Positions 48,001-55,085 of a stretch of 64,000 nt of DNA are shown here, in pieces. Source of the DNA: Ligula intestinalis (lineage: Eukaryota; Platyhelminthes; Cestoda; Diphyllobothriidea; Diphyllobothriidae); assembly GCA_036362985.1 (NCBI GenBank), contig JAYGXS010000001.1, positions 43,320,156-43,384,155 of the forward strand. The letters run 5' to 3'. A program made the translations under genes and the position numbers. How positions within the stretch are numbered: the first letter of the stretch is position 1; each line of letters begins with the position of its first letter. The notes below the pieces were generated by a model that made no database searches, was not told the origin of the DNA, and worked only from the letters and a program-made list of their open reading frames with translations.

Positions 48001-51000
48001 TTCATATGGTGGTCAGAGGTCCCCAACGGGTGACCGCCTGCCAGGCCGATTCCGGCCAAGTCATAACAGCAGTAAGGGGGGTATGACAGCATTTGGGGGT
48101 AACTTGATACAGAACTGTTTCGGGCTTATTAGCCTTCATCGGAAACCAGTGGTGGACCAACTGCGCCGTCTGTGAGTGCGTTTGTTTGTGTCGTCCGACC
48201 AGCTGGTGTTCAGGGTTATGCTTGGCTGATGAAGGCTAATAAGCCCGAAACAGTTCTGTATCAAGTTACCCCCCAAATGCTGTCATACCCCCCTTACTGC
48301 TATTATGACTTGGCCGGAATCGGCATGGCAGGCGGTCACCCGTTGGGCACCTCTGACCACCACATGAACTTTGTTTAGTTCGGAAGCCTATTCGATCGGT
48401 GTTTGCACATTTATGAGTGAATATATACATATATTCGAACTGTAGGCTGTTTGGTTACGACCATACTTTGCACTGCACGTAAGATGGAAAAGCATGCCTC
48501 CGGAAAATGCACAAAAAGGTCATTCTTAAATGTAACTTTAAGTAGGGCACTTTTCGTAAGTTTTTTGCACGGATAGAATTTCTGTATATTCAATAACTTA
48601 GGTTTAATCAGTTGCACGTTTCGAAATTTTCCACTTTTCTAAAAAATGAGTATTTCTAAACAAGGTAGCATTAATTTATAAAGCGTAATATGCCTCCTTT
48701 TTAAGGGCAATCGTTCATTTACTTTGGGGACGTAATGTGGCCCGATTTTGCGTAACAGAGATGGTTTTGTGAAGTTCGTGAGCTTCCATGGATTAGGTAA
48801 TCTACTGTTATTATTTACCATACTGACAGCACAGGGAGTAAAAAAAGCCCAGACACGCGTGTTGAGCCGACCTTGTGTCACTGCCTGAGGCAGCTACGAG
48901 GGCTGAGGCTCATCAGTAGGTCCCCCAGCATTCCCCGTGTGTTATCTGGCATATGAGCACCAGATTGTATTCTGTCTTGTTCAATTTCAGAGGATACAAT
49001 TGCGAGAACTTGAAGTAAATCGTTCGGAACAGACCTTTTCAGACTAGATTAAAATACCCTTCCTCAAATTAAATGAAAATAGATAAACTATGCGCGTTGG
49101 TAGAAAAAACAGTGCGGTTGTCAGGACAGGGGGAGGATAAATTGGAGTTAAAAGTCACCGATAGTTGCTAATCCAACAGCCTGCAGCTTATAACCTGTCT
49201 CGGATACCAGTTCCCCACAATGGTGATAAGATTTTTGACCCCGATTACCTCTCCCACCCCCCTCTCCACCTACCCTGACAGCCGCACTATTTTTCTACCA
49301 ACCCGTATGATTTATTTGGTTAATTACGATATAAATGTACAGGTCTGATGAGGATTTATCGAAAACAAACGGATGTTCGCCAATTCATCGTCCGAAATTT
49401 TCAATGGGAATTTTCGAAAATTCGAAAGTAGATAAGTTGACAACAGAGCTTTGAGAGATGGACCCGAAGTGCTCGGCAAAAGATTAGTGTGCTGGTAATA
49501 GACGCAAAGTTGGGTCAAACCTACCGCATTGTAGAGGTAGCGCAAACCCTGGTGCTCCCGAAACAGCTCAAATGTGGCTCCGTAACACAGAGCGATGCTG
49601 AGGAAGTAAAGGGAGTAACAGCGCGCAGAGGGATGAGCACATTCTATTAGCCACAATGAGTACATGATGAGGTTGTGGAGAATGGGAGACGGCAGTTGAC
49701 AAACCTAAAGGAAAAAAATATACACAAAAGAATGAAAAAAAAGTTGTATATTATGCTAGTCATATTGTCAGCGAGCCTTTTAGCAAGTACCTAGGCTGTT
49801 AGTAAGGTAAGTTACAACGTCAATCCTACGATTTGCTACTATAGAACCAAAGGGGGTATTTGAGTTATTACGGCTGCTTTCTGACATAGGATTTGACCTC
49901 GATGGGTGAATACAATGACCGTCTCATAAATGAAAATTTAGAGGACATAAACAATACGAACACACCTAGATCGACTAGTTCAAAGGTTAAGACGCAGGAG
50001 GCAGCAGGCGTAAGGGTGATGGGGACAGTAATTGCCAAGAGTGCCGGAGGGCACGCTCAGTAAACTATTGTTATCAATATCTGCTGTTGCCTGGCGTTGG
50101 GTATGGCCAATGCTTCAAGTCAGGACGAAAGGCCCGGTATGGCTTCGATGTTCAGTAGTGCATCCACTAAAACGATGACATGACCAATCCCCCAGGCGAT
50201 GTCGCACTAAGTTAAAACGCAAACCATTGAGAAGGACTAGACGCAATCGCCTGACGTTTCGGATTCATGTTCAAATTTATTAACAAAGACAGTATCGGGG
50301 AGTTTCGTTATTTCGAGGATGCAGTTGCACACCTAGAAAAATAAAGGGTTACCCCCTGTATGGAGGATGATTGCACTCTGGTGCGATAATGGTTTGATGG
50401 CCCGCATTCAGGTAGATGATAATGGATGAAATTTTATCACCCGTGTTGGATTTTAGCGTGATGATTACATGGCCTCTAGGCTCACTGGCACTGGAATTGG
50501 AAAAGGTATTCGCATGGGCGAAGCATGTATCCGAAATATCAGGCAGTGATCGTCTGTTCAATTACTTCTTTTATCGGCAAAACGAAGCATTCTCGGCGAC
50601 GGGAAATGAGCCGGTATTGATGGAATGGAACCTACACGCAGCTGGTACACATACGCTTTGATAAAAGAAGGCTTGCCACGCCACGCCACGCCACGCCACG
50701 CCACGCCACGCCACGAGTGAAACATTAAAATTAGTAAGGGTGTTCAAAAGGTAATTCTATCAACTTACCCGCTCCATGGCGTCCTCGAAGTAGGCTGTAT
50801 AGTAGAGCACAACGCTGACTGCTGTTGCAGCGACCGATGGTCTGGGCACCTGTAGGACTAGCTCCAGTCCCCGGGACTCGACGAAGTCCAGATGGATACA
50901 ACGATGACAGAGGAGATTTGCCAACAAACGCAGGGCTTCAAAGGTCAGCCGAATGTCTCGGGCAGAGGAATCGGCTTCAAGGAATTTGTAGACATAGCGC

Positions 51001-53160
51001 AAGACGCCACCGTCATACATGTAGGGCATCATCTGTACAGGAGGAGATAAAAACTCGAGCATAAAACGCGTTACGAAAAGCAGCAGAAAGTTTCGAAGAG
51101 GAATCAGAGACATTGAAGCGATCCAGGGAGAAATAAGGAGCGAAAACTGAAAATAAAAACAAACGTGACTTCAAGTAGGCGGCAAACGTCACTGACTGCA
51201 GATAATTTTACGAAACTGAAACAACTGGTAGTCTCCATTTGCGACTAATAAGTATTTGTTTTCAAACAGGTGACGAACCTCGTTTTCTGGCCATGGTATT
51301 TCGATCTCCTGTAAATATGTTTTCGTTATAAAGGGCAGTAATTATGCAGGATAATCCCCTAAAGAAAACATTTGAACTGACAAAGGCGCAGCACTGTTTT
51401 TAGGCCAAACAAAACGCTGTCACAATGTTTATGGCGCGAATAGTTCCGTCCTTTTTTAGGTAAGAGGCTCAAGTAGTGTTCCTTGCCTATTGAGAAAACT
51501 TGCGACGTTTCTTGCTTCAGATAGATTCCCTAAGCAGCATGGAGTATGCGAGTACCGTTAGTGTTCAGGTATACGACTGCTGGCATTCGAATTGCTATTA
51601 CGTGTGTTGCTGAAGATAGGCACTACACGCTTAGGCAGCAAAACTTCAGACATGCTCGCGAAGATGACCGCTGTCCTTATAACAATTTTGAGGCGAGAAA
51701 TCAACTTAAAATTATCAAACATGATGACGTGGATCCAAGGCATTTAAACAGTTCCTTTACACAAATCGGAAATGTTAAAGATGCCAAAAGCAGAGCAGGC
51801 TACGGTTGACTGTAAAAGCGAGAAAAAACCACCATAGAGGGCAAGATGGACTAGAAGGAAGCTTACATCTTGATATTCAGCAAGAGACGTCAGGTAAGAC
51901 ATACAGAGTCGCAGTTTCATCTCCAGTGTCATCGGCTCCAGACAGAATGAGCCCAATCGGTTGCTAAAACCCACGTCATTCGTAGATCTAGGATCTAAAG
52001 GTGAGAGAATGGAAACGTATGACTATAATTATATGACGTAGGATTATAAGCAACAACTATGGCAGTTATTTGGGCCGAAATTCTTAGTCACCACTAGGTG
52101 ACTCGAGGTTAACGCTGATCAACCTGCACAGCACGGCCATCGCTTTTTCCATTCAGTTTAAGCAGGATTTAATTGCAAGACAGATTCAACACAAGAAGGG
52201 GATGCGTTTCCATTCCGTGCCTGACTACGCGCTATCTTCTCTGATCTACATGTTTCACAATGCATCCTTGCTTTGTATTTTTGTTAGGGAAGGCGTCTCA
52301 CATATTTATAACTGTGGCTGTCAGTCATTCTATGGGAGTCTGCCGGACACCCGGCAGGCCTAATGATGTAGCACTGTCATCAGGACTAACAGGGGGAATA
52401 TAAGCAAAGAAAATTCAAGTAATATTAAGTCGACTACCAGAAAAAAACCTACTCTGGTGTATATCCTTTTCAAGTTGGGCAATGTAGGACGACATACGAT
52501 TGAGTACGATCGGAACCTAATGCAAATAATAGGGCTAAACATAATTAAACTGCATACCAGTTCGATGTTGCGATGTTTAGTGACGTACAACAACTCCGCA
52601 TTATCTAATATGGACCCAAGGAGGAGGAGGGCGTAGCAATTGGTTGGTTCTGCATCACTGAGAGCCAATTTGTACAGCGTGTTGACTGTGATATCCTACA
52701 AGAGCGTGCATGAAAAACAGATAGAATCAACTACCCCCTCTCCGACAGTAAAAGACAAGGTCACACCAAAGTGTATGCTGCAGAGGAGGCGAGCGGCAGC
52801 TCTGACAGTGGGGTCATTGGGGTCGTCGTTGCCACAGAGGTAGTCAGTGAGTCGCTCAAAAAAAGAGTCATGCAGGGTGATGAGACGTAGTAGTTGGCCG
52901 AGCTCACAATTGGAGTCAGTTCGGAGGGGATGACGATCATCGAGGGGATCGGGGTCAGTTCTGTAGAATATGTTGATTTGTTCTTCGAACAACTCAGAAA
53001 ACCTAGAGGGTATCGGTAGAGGGGAGGGCCAACAAACAACTTACTTGGTGAGTATGCTCTGTGGGTTGAAGCCGGGAGAGTTCCGAGCGTTGCGCCACTC
53101 TAGCATCAACTCCTCAAAGCGACCTGTCGGATGTAATTCGAGGTCGTCGTCGTTTGACAT
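35604..53160 (-). CDS. DCAF1: DCAF1 (VPRBP), substrate receptor of the CUL4-DDB1 ubiquitin ligase, complete
   Basis: Nineteen coding exons on the minus strand join in phase at every GT-AG junction and give 1,695 residues (human about 1,507). From 5' to 3': 53,045-53,160; 52,735-53,002; 52,558-52,695; 52,453-52,516; 51,867-51,994; 50,769-51,032; 49,525-49,704; 46,836-47,039; 46,016-46,743; 45,451-45,670; 44,491-44,938; 43,950-44,177; 42,499-42,764; 40,878-41,249; 38,806-39,077; 38,539-38,626; 36,612-37,005; 36,243-36,493; 35,604-36,062. Landmarks: DPDPLDDRHP near residue 50, an Arm-like helical region to about residue 1,000, a LisH-like helix near 1,100, WD40 repeats from about 1,150 with two DDB1-binding WDxR boxes (WDLRSSG, WDMRTWR), and a long Asp tail. 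DCAF1 recruits substrates to CRL4 in the nucleus and cytoplasm. The start could be the ATG at 53,160, 53,166 or 53,190. No frame-breaking lesion was seen, so the gene looks functional. Confidence 0.93.
35880..36025 (+). repeat. (ATC)n/(GTC)n trinucleotide tract within DCAF1 exon 19
   Basis: CATCAT, CGTCGT and CATCGT triplets run almost unbroken on the plus strand, giving GAT/GAC Asp codons on the minus (coding) strand. Long frames seen here in the other five readings (poly-His, poly-Ile/Val, poly-Met/Thr) are artefacts. Confidence 0.9.
36243..36493 (-). CDS. DCAF1: DCAF1 exon 18
   Basis: Encodes GPDYDDVLEELGANKLAMQS, FRTVDALDYSLIASVDVKHR and CRIYCIGRKR. It matches [20 protein letters not shown] and CRLYEVGRQR of the family. 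Donor GTATGT. Confidence 0.9.
36612..37005 (-). CDS. DCAF1: DCAF1 exon 17, WD40 blades with both WDxR boxes
   Basis: Encodes VYDLTTGSKIADLF, DDNLVLNDGVVWDLRSSGSV, KFQDLVSGVFHPNGLEVIVG and AVWDMRTWRLLHTVQALDRM. The two WDxR motifs are the DDB1 contact points of DCAF proteins. A segment HFRKGLSNLQTTAGGMSHRP is inserted between blades relative to human. Confidence 0.95.
38539..38626 (-). CDS. DCAF1: DCAF1 exon 16 (88 nt)
   Basis: This short exon starts after CTACCAG and encodes FSIEEARYGEFCRTGLQNKV VATSGKMAK, matching the family's [20 protein letters not shown]. Its phase (one base in, zero out) fits both neighbours exactly. A longer open frame on the same strand runs across it in the wrong frame. 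Confidence 0.85.
38806..39077 (-). CDS. DCAF1: DCAF1 exon 15, WD40 blades
   Basis: Encodes RTDDGAFLGTTSGAVTWVNV, SPISRLEHSRDGRRLLVCAD and a Gly-rich loop (STEGIGGGGGGNGS) that is extra relative to human. Ends with two bases of the Met codon completed by exon 16. Confidence 0.85.
40878..41249 (-). CDS. DCAF1: DCAF1 exon 14, LisH-like motif and start of WD40 region
   Basis: Encodes SKIVESFLLHQHAQCPYPVS, CPRFSLYHPHRCPEPQQDSS, then RRFIHSRFQPISVVRELDED. The first part matches the LisH-like LDSIITEYLREQHARC of DCAF1; SRFxPISVxRExDED opens the first WD40 blade. Confidence 0.9.
41520..41710 (-). repeat. tRNA-derived SINE in a DCAF1 intron
   Basis: On the minus strand an A-box-like GTTCATTAGTAGAGCGT is followed about 30 bp later by the B box GGATTCGAATCC. 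The body continues GACGGCTTATACGCC, AATTCCGGTCTCTCTTATCG and ends ATCTGCAGGTG. The intron is between exons 13 and 14 and the SINE lies in the same strand sense as DCAF1. Confidence 0.65.
41793..41890. repeat. Partial copy of the SINE body
   Basis: CACCTGCAGATAATGG, GAGACCGGAATGGCCATTTA and TGGCTTATTAGCCGT match the body at 41,522-41,587. It is preceded by TCTCAACGGCAGGCGCATA, which recurs at 47,308-47,326 in another DCAF1 intron. Confidence 0.55.
42499..42764 (-). CDS. DCAF1: DCAF1 exon 13
   Basis: Encodes LHEAAAALQREANLKLDHAV and a Pro/Ala/Thr-rich linker (GDATPATPTLRVTKLRAAAG), the low-complexity spacer before the LisH-like exon. Donor GTACAC. Confidence 0.75.
43950..44177 (-). CDS. DCAF1: DCAF1 exon 12
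   Basis: Encodes LMKEPILPDRLVEHAEFCRY ATLLIRLVLG and TDMSLDRVRRAVIVAKTRI, then RHLQAKG. LMKEP-L-D-x5-H-x-x-FC-YA is a DCAF1 signature. Confidence 0.9.
44491..44938 (-). CDS. DCAF1: DCAF1 exon 11
   Basis: After a basic linker (ARKRRLDSIL) it encodes RRQHGLMLLLQQLDVKQPIS, EADSVRTLACRGLVGLAR and VRTMLAKLPLFTKG, closely matching the family's IRALACKALVGLSRSSTVRQ. Leaves one base, completed as TTA by the next exon. Confidence 0.9.
45451..45670 (-). CDS. DCAF1: DCAF1 exon 10
   Basis: Encodes MLFTLPRDDDNWDVGVQKAI LSFICTLVYRP, matching the family's FFIHDAEIQKSALQIIINCV block, and ends in GPAK before GTACTT. Confidence 0.75.
46016..46743 (-). CDS. DCAF1: DCAF1 exon 9, with acidic insertion
   Basis: Encodes Arm-like helices (STEQMNRLLALLVFRMRP, ECTRLAVDILNIMSLSYSLA), then a charged insertion RRRRRDEGEDADEEEQDLDD and a Ser/Arg-rich linker. 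The insertion helps explain the greater length than the human protein. Ends in phase 2 (donor GTGAGT). Confidence 0.8.
46836..47039 (-). CDS. DCAF1: DCAF1 exon 8
   Basis: Encodes LCVLPIRLTEDEPSVQKDST, SWHVVRASLLTIRRFLDISL and a variable end. It follows a 2.5-kb intron that contains the palindromic element and a MITE arm. Confidence 0.75.
47306..47345. repeat. Fragment shared with 41,793-41,830
   Basis: TCTCAACGGCAGGCGCATA followed by a GTGAC phrase is shared by both sites. It is a short relic of the SINE-associated repeat. Confidence 0.5.
47945..48440. mobile_element. 490-bp palindromic (foldback) element in DCAF1 intron 7
   Basis: The left arm (47,945-48,142) and right arm (48,231-48,436) are near-perfect reverse complements of about 200 bp around an unpaired spacer of about 85 bp. 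The outer ends are AATATATATATTCACTCA at the left and TGAGTGAATATATACATATA at the right. Arms contain TTCATATGGTGGTCAGAGGT / ACCTCTGACCACCACATGAA and AACTTGATACAGAACTGTTT and its complement. No protein is encoded. The right arm plus spacer forms a hammerhead-like motif. Confidence 0.8.
48220..48266 (+). ncRNA. Candidate type I hammerhead ribozyme
   Basis: Read on the plus strand: GCTTGG (48,220-48,225), CTGATGA (48,226-48,232), stem II AGGCT-AATA-AGCCC with four GC/AU pairs, GAA, stem III ACAG-TT-CTGT, then A at 48,260 as the base before the cut, then TCAAGT. TCAAGT pairs with GCTTGG (six pairs, two of them wobbles) as stem I. The conserved CUGAUGA and GAA-A are exact and the cleavage triplet would be GUA, which hammerheads tolerate. 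The first stem II pair is an A-C mismatch. The mirror copy in the left arm lacks the core (CCGATGA) and stem I. Confidence 0.55.
49525..49704 (-). CDS. DCAF1: DCAF1 exon 7
   Basis: Encodes VCQLPSPILHNLIMYSLWLI ECAH and FELFREHQGLRYLYNA, matching the family's YTLWLMECSH and LFDRYDGLRRLVN. The donor GTAGGT ends the exon at 49,525; the downstream open frame to 49,324 is intron. Confidence 0.85.
49774..49824 (+). repeat. Single-arm copy of the foldback MITE
   Basis: CCTTTTAGCAAGTACCTAGG followed by CTGTTAGTA-GGTAAGTTACA and ACGTCAAT matches the right arm of the MITE at 32,798-32,878. It lies in DCAF1 intron 6, just 5' of exon 7. Confidence 0.7.
50231..50292 (-). repeat. Hammerhead-type repeat, copy 6 (partial)
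   Basis: On the minus strand GAATCC-GAAACGTCAGGCG is intact and is followed by ATTGCGTCTAGTCC. The upstream CTGATGA half is lost. It lies in DCAF1 intron 6 in the sense direction of the gene. Confidence 0.6.
50676..50715. repeat. (CCACG)8 microsatellite
   Basis: Eight perfect tandem copies of the pentamer CCACG in DCAF1 intron 6, about 54 bp from exon 6. Confidence 0.95.
50769..51032 (-). CDS. DCAF1: DCAF1 exon 6
   Basis: Encodes MMPYMYDGGVLRYVYKFLEA, RLTFEALRLLANLLCHR and QVPRPSVAATAVSVVLYYTA up to DAMERV. The P-R-P-S-x-A-A-T block and DAMERV are highly conserved in DCAF1. Phase 0 at both ends. Confidence 0.9.
51867..51994 (-). CDS. DCAF1: DCAF1 exon 5
   Basis: Encodes FSNRLGSFCLEPMTLEMKLR and LCMSYLTSLAEYQD, corresponding to the family's YPMTPAIEQRLILQYLTPLG block. 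Donor GAT|GTAAGC. Confidence 0.8.
52453..52516 (-). CDS. DCAF1: DCAF1 exon 4 (64 nt)
   Basis: Encodes VPIVLNRMSSYIAQLEKDIH Q, matching the family's VAIVLRRLRELQ segment. The acceptor is TTGCATTAG; the 41-nt intron before it is the third consecutive very short one. Confidence 0.75.
52558..52695 (-). CDS. DCAF1: DCAF1 exon 3
   Basis: Encodes DITVNTLYKLALSDAEPTNC and YALLLLGSILDNAELL, a helical repeat segment. It is phase 0 at both ends, with donor CTG|GTATGC. Confidence 0.75.
52735..53002 (-). CDS. DCAF1: DCAF1 exon 2
   Basis: Encodes FSELFEEQINIFYRTDPDPL and DDRHPLRTDSNCELGQLLRL. The DPDP-DDRHP-R-D block is the DCAF1 N-terminal signature. The preceding intron is 42 nt and the following one 39 nt. 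Confidence 0.85.
53045..53160 (-). CDS. DCAF1: DCAF1 exon 1 (start)
   Basis: Encodes MSNDDDLELHPTGRFEELML, then EWRNARN and SILTK. The donor GTAAGT is at 53,044 and the exon leaves two bases of a Lys codon. Upstream in-frame ATGs at 53,166 and 53,190 are alternatives; 53,160 puts the acidic MSNDDD first. Confidence 0.7.
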
Positions 53161-53190
53161 AGTCATGAACGATGGAAGTAAACTGGGCAT

Positions 53191-54230
53191 AGAAAGAGAG
53201 CACTCAAGAGTATGACATATGACGGCAAGATAAAATTTTGAAAAATTGAAACCATCACAAAAAAGCAATGAAAAAACTCAAAGAGTCATTTATGGTTCAT
53301 AAACAGGGAGAGGTGGTATAGGAGACGAAGGGTTGAGGGACCGTATACTACCAAAATACTCGATATTCATAAAGAAAAGGCGAGTGAACTTGAAGCTCCT
53401 TCTCAGTAATGCAGGTGTACGTATACATCTGAAACGTACATTTCGTAAATTGTCAGATGGATGTTAGGGTTATGTGTGGCTCTTAAATTTATACTTCTTA
53501 CTTTATTGAAAACAAGACGTAAGGCAATTGCACTTTCAATTTGATCCAAATGGGTTTTTGGGCTCTAAATGTGGAAGAATTCTTCCATGAAGAAGATAGC
53601 GTAAGAAGGACATAGAGCGAATCAGAATATCCAGCGTACAAATGAACAAGGTAGCACTCAACGTTCATCAGAAACTTGTGGGACCTCAAGATACCGGGAG
53701 CTTGACCCATGAACAGTAAAGATCCAAGACTGGGGAAGATGGGTTGCCTATTAGCCTAGATGATTGCTACTTGATGCATCTACTTACGGTATTACGAACC
53801 ATGCTACGGCTTCCGTGAGAACCGATGCACTCCGGAATCTCGGTCCATTGGTGTGGGCGACCAGTATGCGGGCTGGAGTACTCAACCGGGAAGCTCTTGG
53901 TATTGTGTGTTGAAATGTGCTAACTTTTCTAAACCTTGGTACAAAAAGTCTAACGGCGCGCAGTTTTTACCAGTACCAAGTGGATATATGCTACCTATCA
54001 GAAGTCCGAATCCCTTAGTCAGGCGCACGGGAAATCAAAATCCTGGGAGTCAACTCCCACTTCATTCTATATCACAGCTGCCTATGCACCCCCTCCCCTA
54101 GACACGGTGTGGTTATTGGCCTTTCGGAACAAGCAAACCGTGCACTATTTGCATGAGAACCAGCCAGTGAAGGGTCACTTTACTAACATCTCTGTTGCCA
54201 ATGCAAGCGAACATGCTATTGTGCTGTGAT
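53191..54230. other. 5' flank of DCAF1
   Basis: It would hold the DCAF1 promoter and 5' UTR, but no TATA, initiator or spliced-leader acceptor can be assigned with confidence. A faint phrase ITAAYAPPP (54,070-54,100) might be endonuclease debris from a LINE. Confidence 0.35.
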
Positions 54231-54231
54231 T

Positions 54232-54316
54232 ATGGCTCTGATGATGAACCCGCAACGGATATCAAAACGACAGGCGAATAAAAGTATTGTATCAGGGATC
54301 GAGTCATCTTCTTCTT
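54232..54316 (+). repeat. Hammerhead-type repeat, copy 7
   Basis: CTGATGA (54,238-54,244) precedes a CCCG/CGGA-type hairpin, ATCAAAACGACAGGCG, AATAAAAG, CAGGGATCGAG and a TCATCTTCTTCTT tail. The cleavage triplet has changed from GTC to GAC. It sits immediately before the RTE remnant. Confidence 0.6.
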
Positions 54317-54854
54317 AACATCTCTGTGTATGCACCAAGCTCATCAAGCGGATAGAGCAATAAGAAGGCATTCTACTCACAGCTGTGGATGTTAGTTAAA
54401 AGATTCCCTCGCCATGATTCATTGATTGTTGTGGTAGCGCATACGGGTCCGAACATGCTTTTGTTCGCACACGCCTGAAGTTTTATCTATTATCTAAAAC
54501 CACATGCGAGACGCCTCGATGTAGCAAAACTCCGGCAACCCAGCACTGCCGAGGCTCTGAGCACAGAGATCCAGTCTTTTTTACGACCCGAGGCGACAGT
54601 GAAGGCAATGGCCAATGGTCATCACTGAAAACATCAGTCCACAGGGCGGCCAAGATTCCTTCAGTGGTGCCGCAGTGACTGGCTCAACGGAAGAACCCTG
54701 CAGTTCTCTGTCTAGACGACTCGAGTCAGGTACCACAATGACACTTCCTTCCATCAACTCCGGAAAATGACATCAAAGTCGGCTATAGATGACCGGCAGA
54801 CATATTGATCCGAAACAGCGACCTCAATGGAGCAGGTCTCAAATGTTGATTGCA

Positions 54855-54939
54855 TTGGAAAAGAAGAAGAAGAAGAAGAAGAAGAAGAAGAAGAAGAAGA
54901 AGAAGCGATCACTGGAACAAGAGGTTTATTGTCCTGACG
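54855..54939 (-). repeat. Hammerhead-type repeat, copy 8, cut by the gap
   Basis: A (GAA)n tract (54,862-54,905) leads into GCGATCACTGGAACAAGAGG, TTTATTGTCCTGACG, then N. The core would lie inside the gap. It is inserted in the linker of RTE element F. Confidence 0.75.
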
Positions 54940-55039
54940 NNNNNNNNNNNNNNNNNNNNNNNNNNNNNNNNNNNNNNNNNNNNNNNNNNNNNNNNNNNNN
55001 NNNNNNNNNNNNNNNNNNNNNNNNNNNNNNNNNNNNNNN
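54940..55039. other. Assembly gap (100 N) inside an inverted repeat
   Basis: Exactly 100 N, bounded by CCTGACG on the left and CGTCAGG on the right. Confidence 0.99.
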
Positions 55040-55085
55040 CGTCAGGACAATAAACCTCTTGTTCCAGTGATCGCTTCTTCTTCTG
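55040..55085 (+). repeat. Hammerhead-type repeat, copy 9, inverted partner of copy 8
   Basis: CGTCAGGACAATAAACCTCT and TGTTCCAGTGATCGCTTCTT are the exact reverse complement of the left side of the gap over about 46 bp, including the CTTCTTCTT tail. Confidence 0.8.

Noticed and set aside
49324..49524. Open extension of DCAF1 exon 7, including an ISDDELANIR phrase that resembles LSDDEIFA of the family
   Set aside because: The GTAGGT donor at 49,524 and exon 8 give a phase-correct match to the conserved region, and the extension ends in a stop with no good donor. The resemblance is noted as a possible alternative exon end.
50676..50715. Regular short repeats suggesting a CRISPR array
   Set aside because: The unit is a 5-bp microsatellite without spacers, in a eukaryotic intron.
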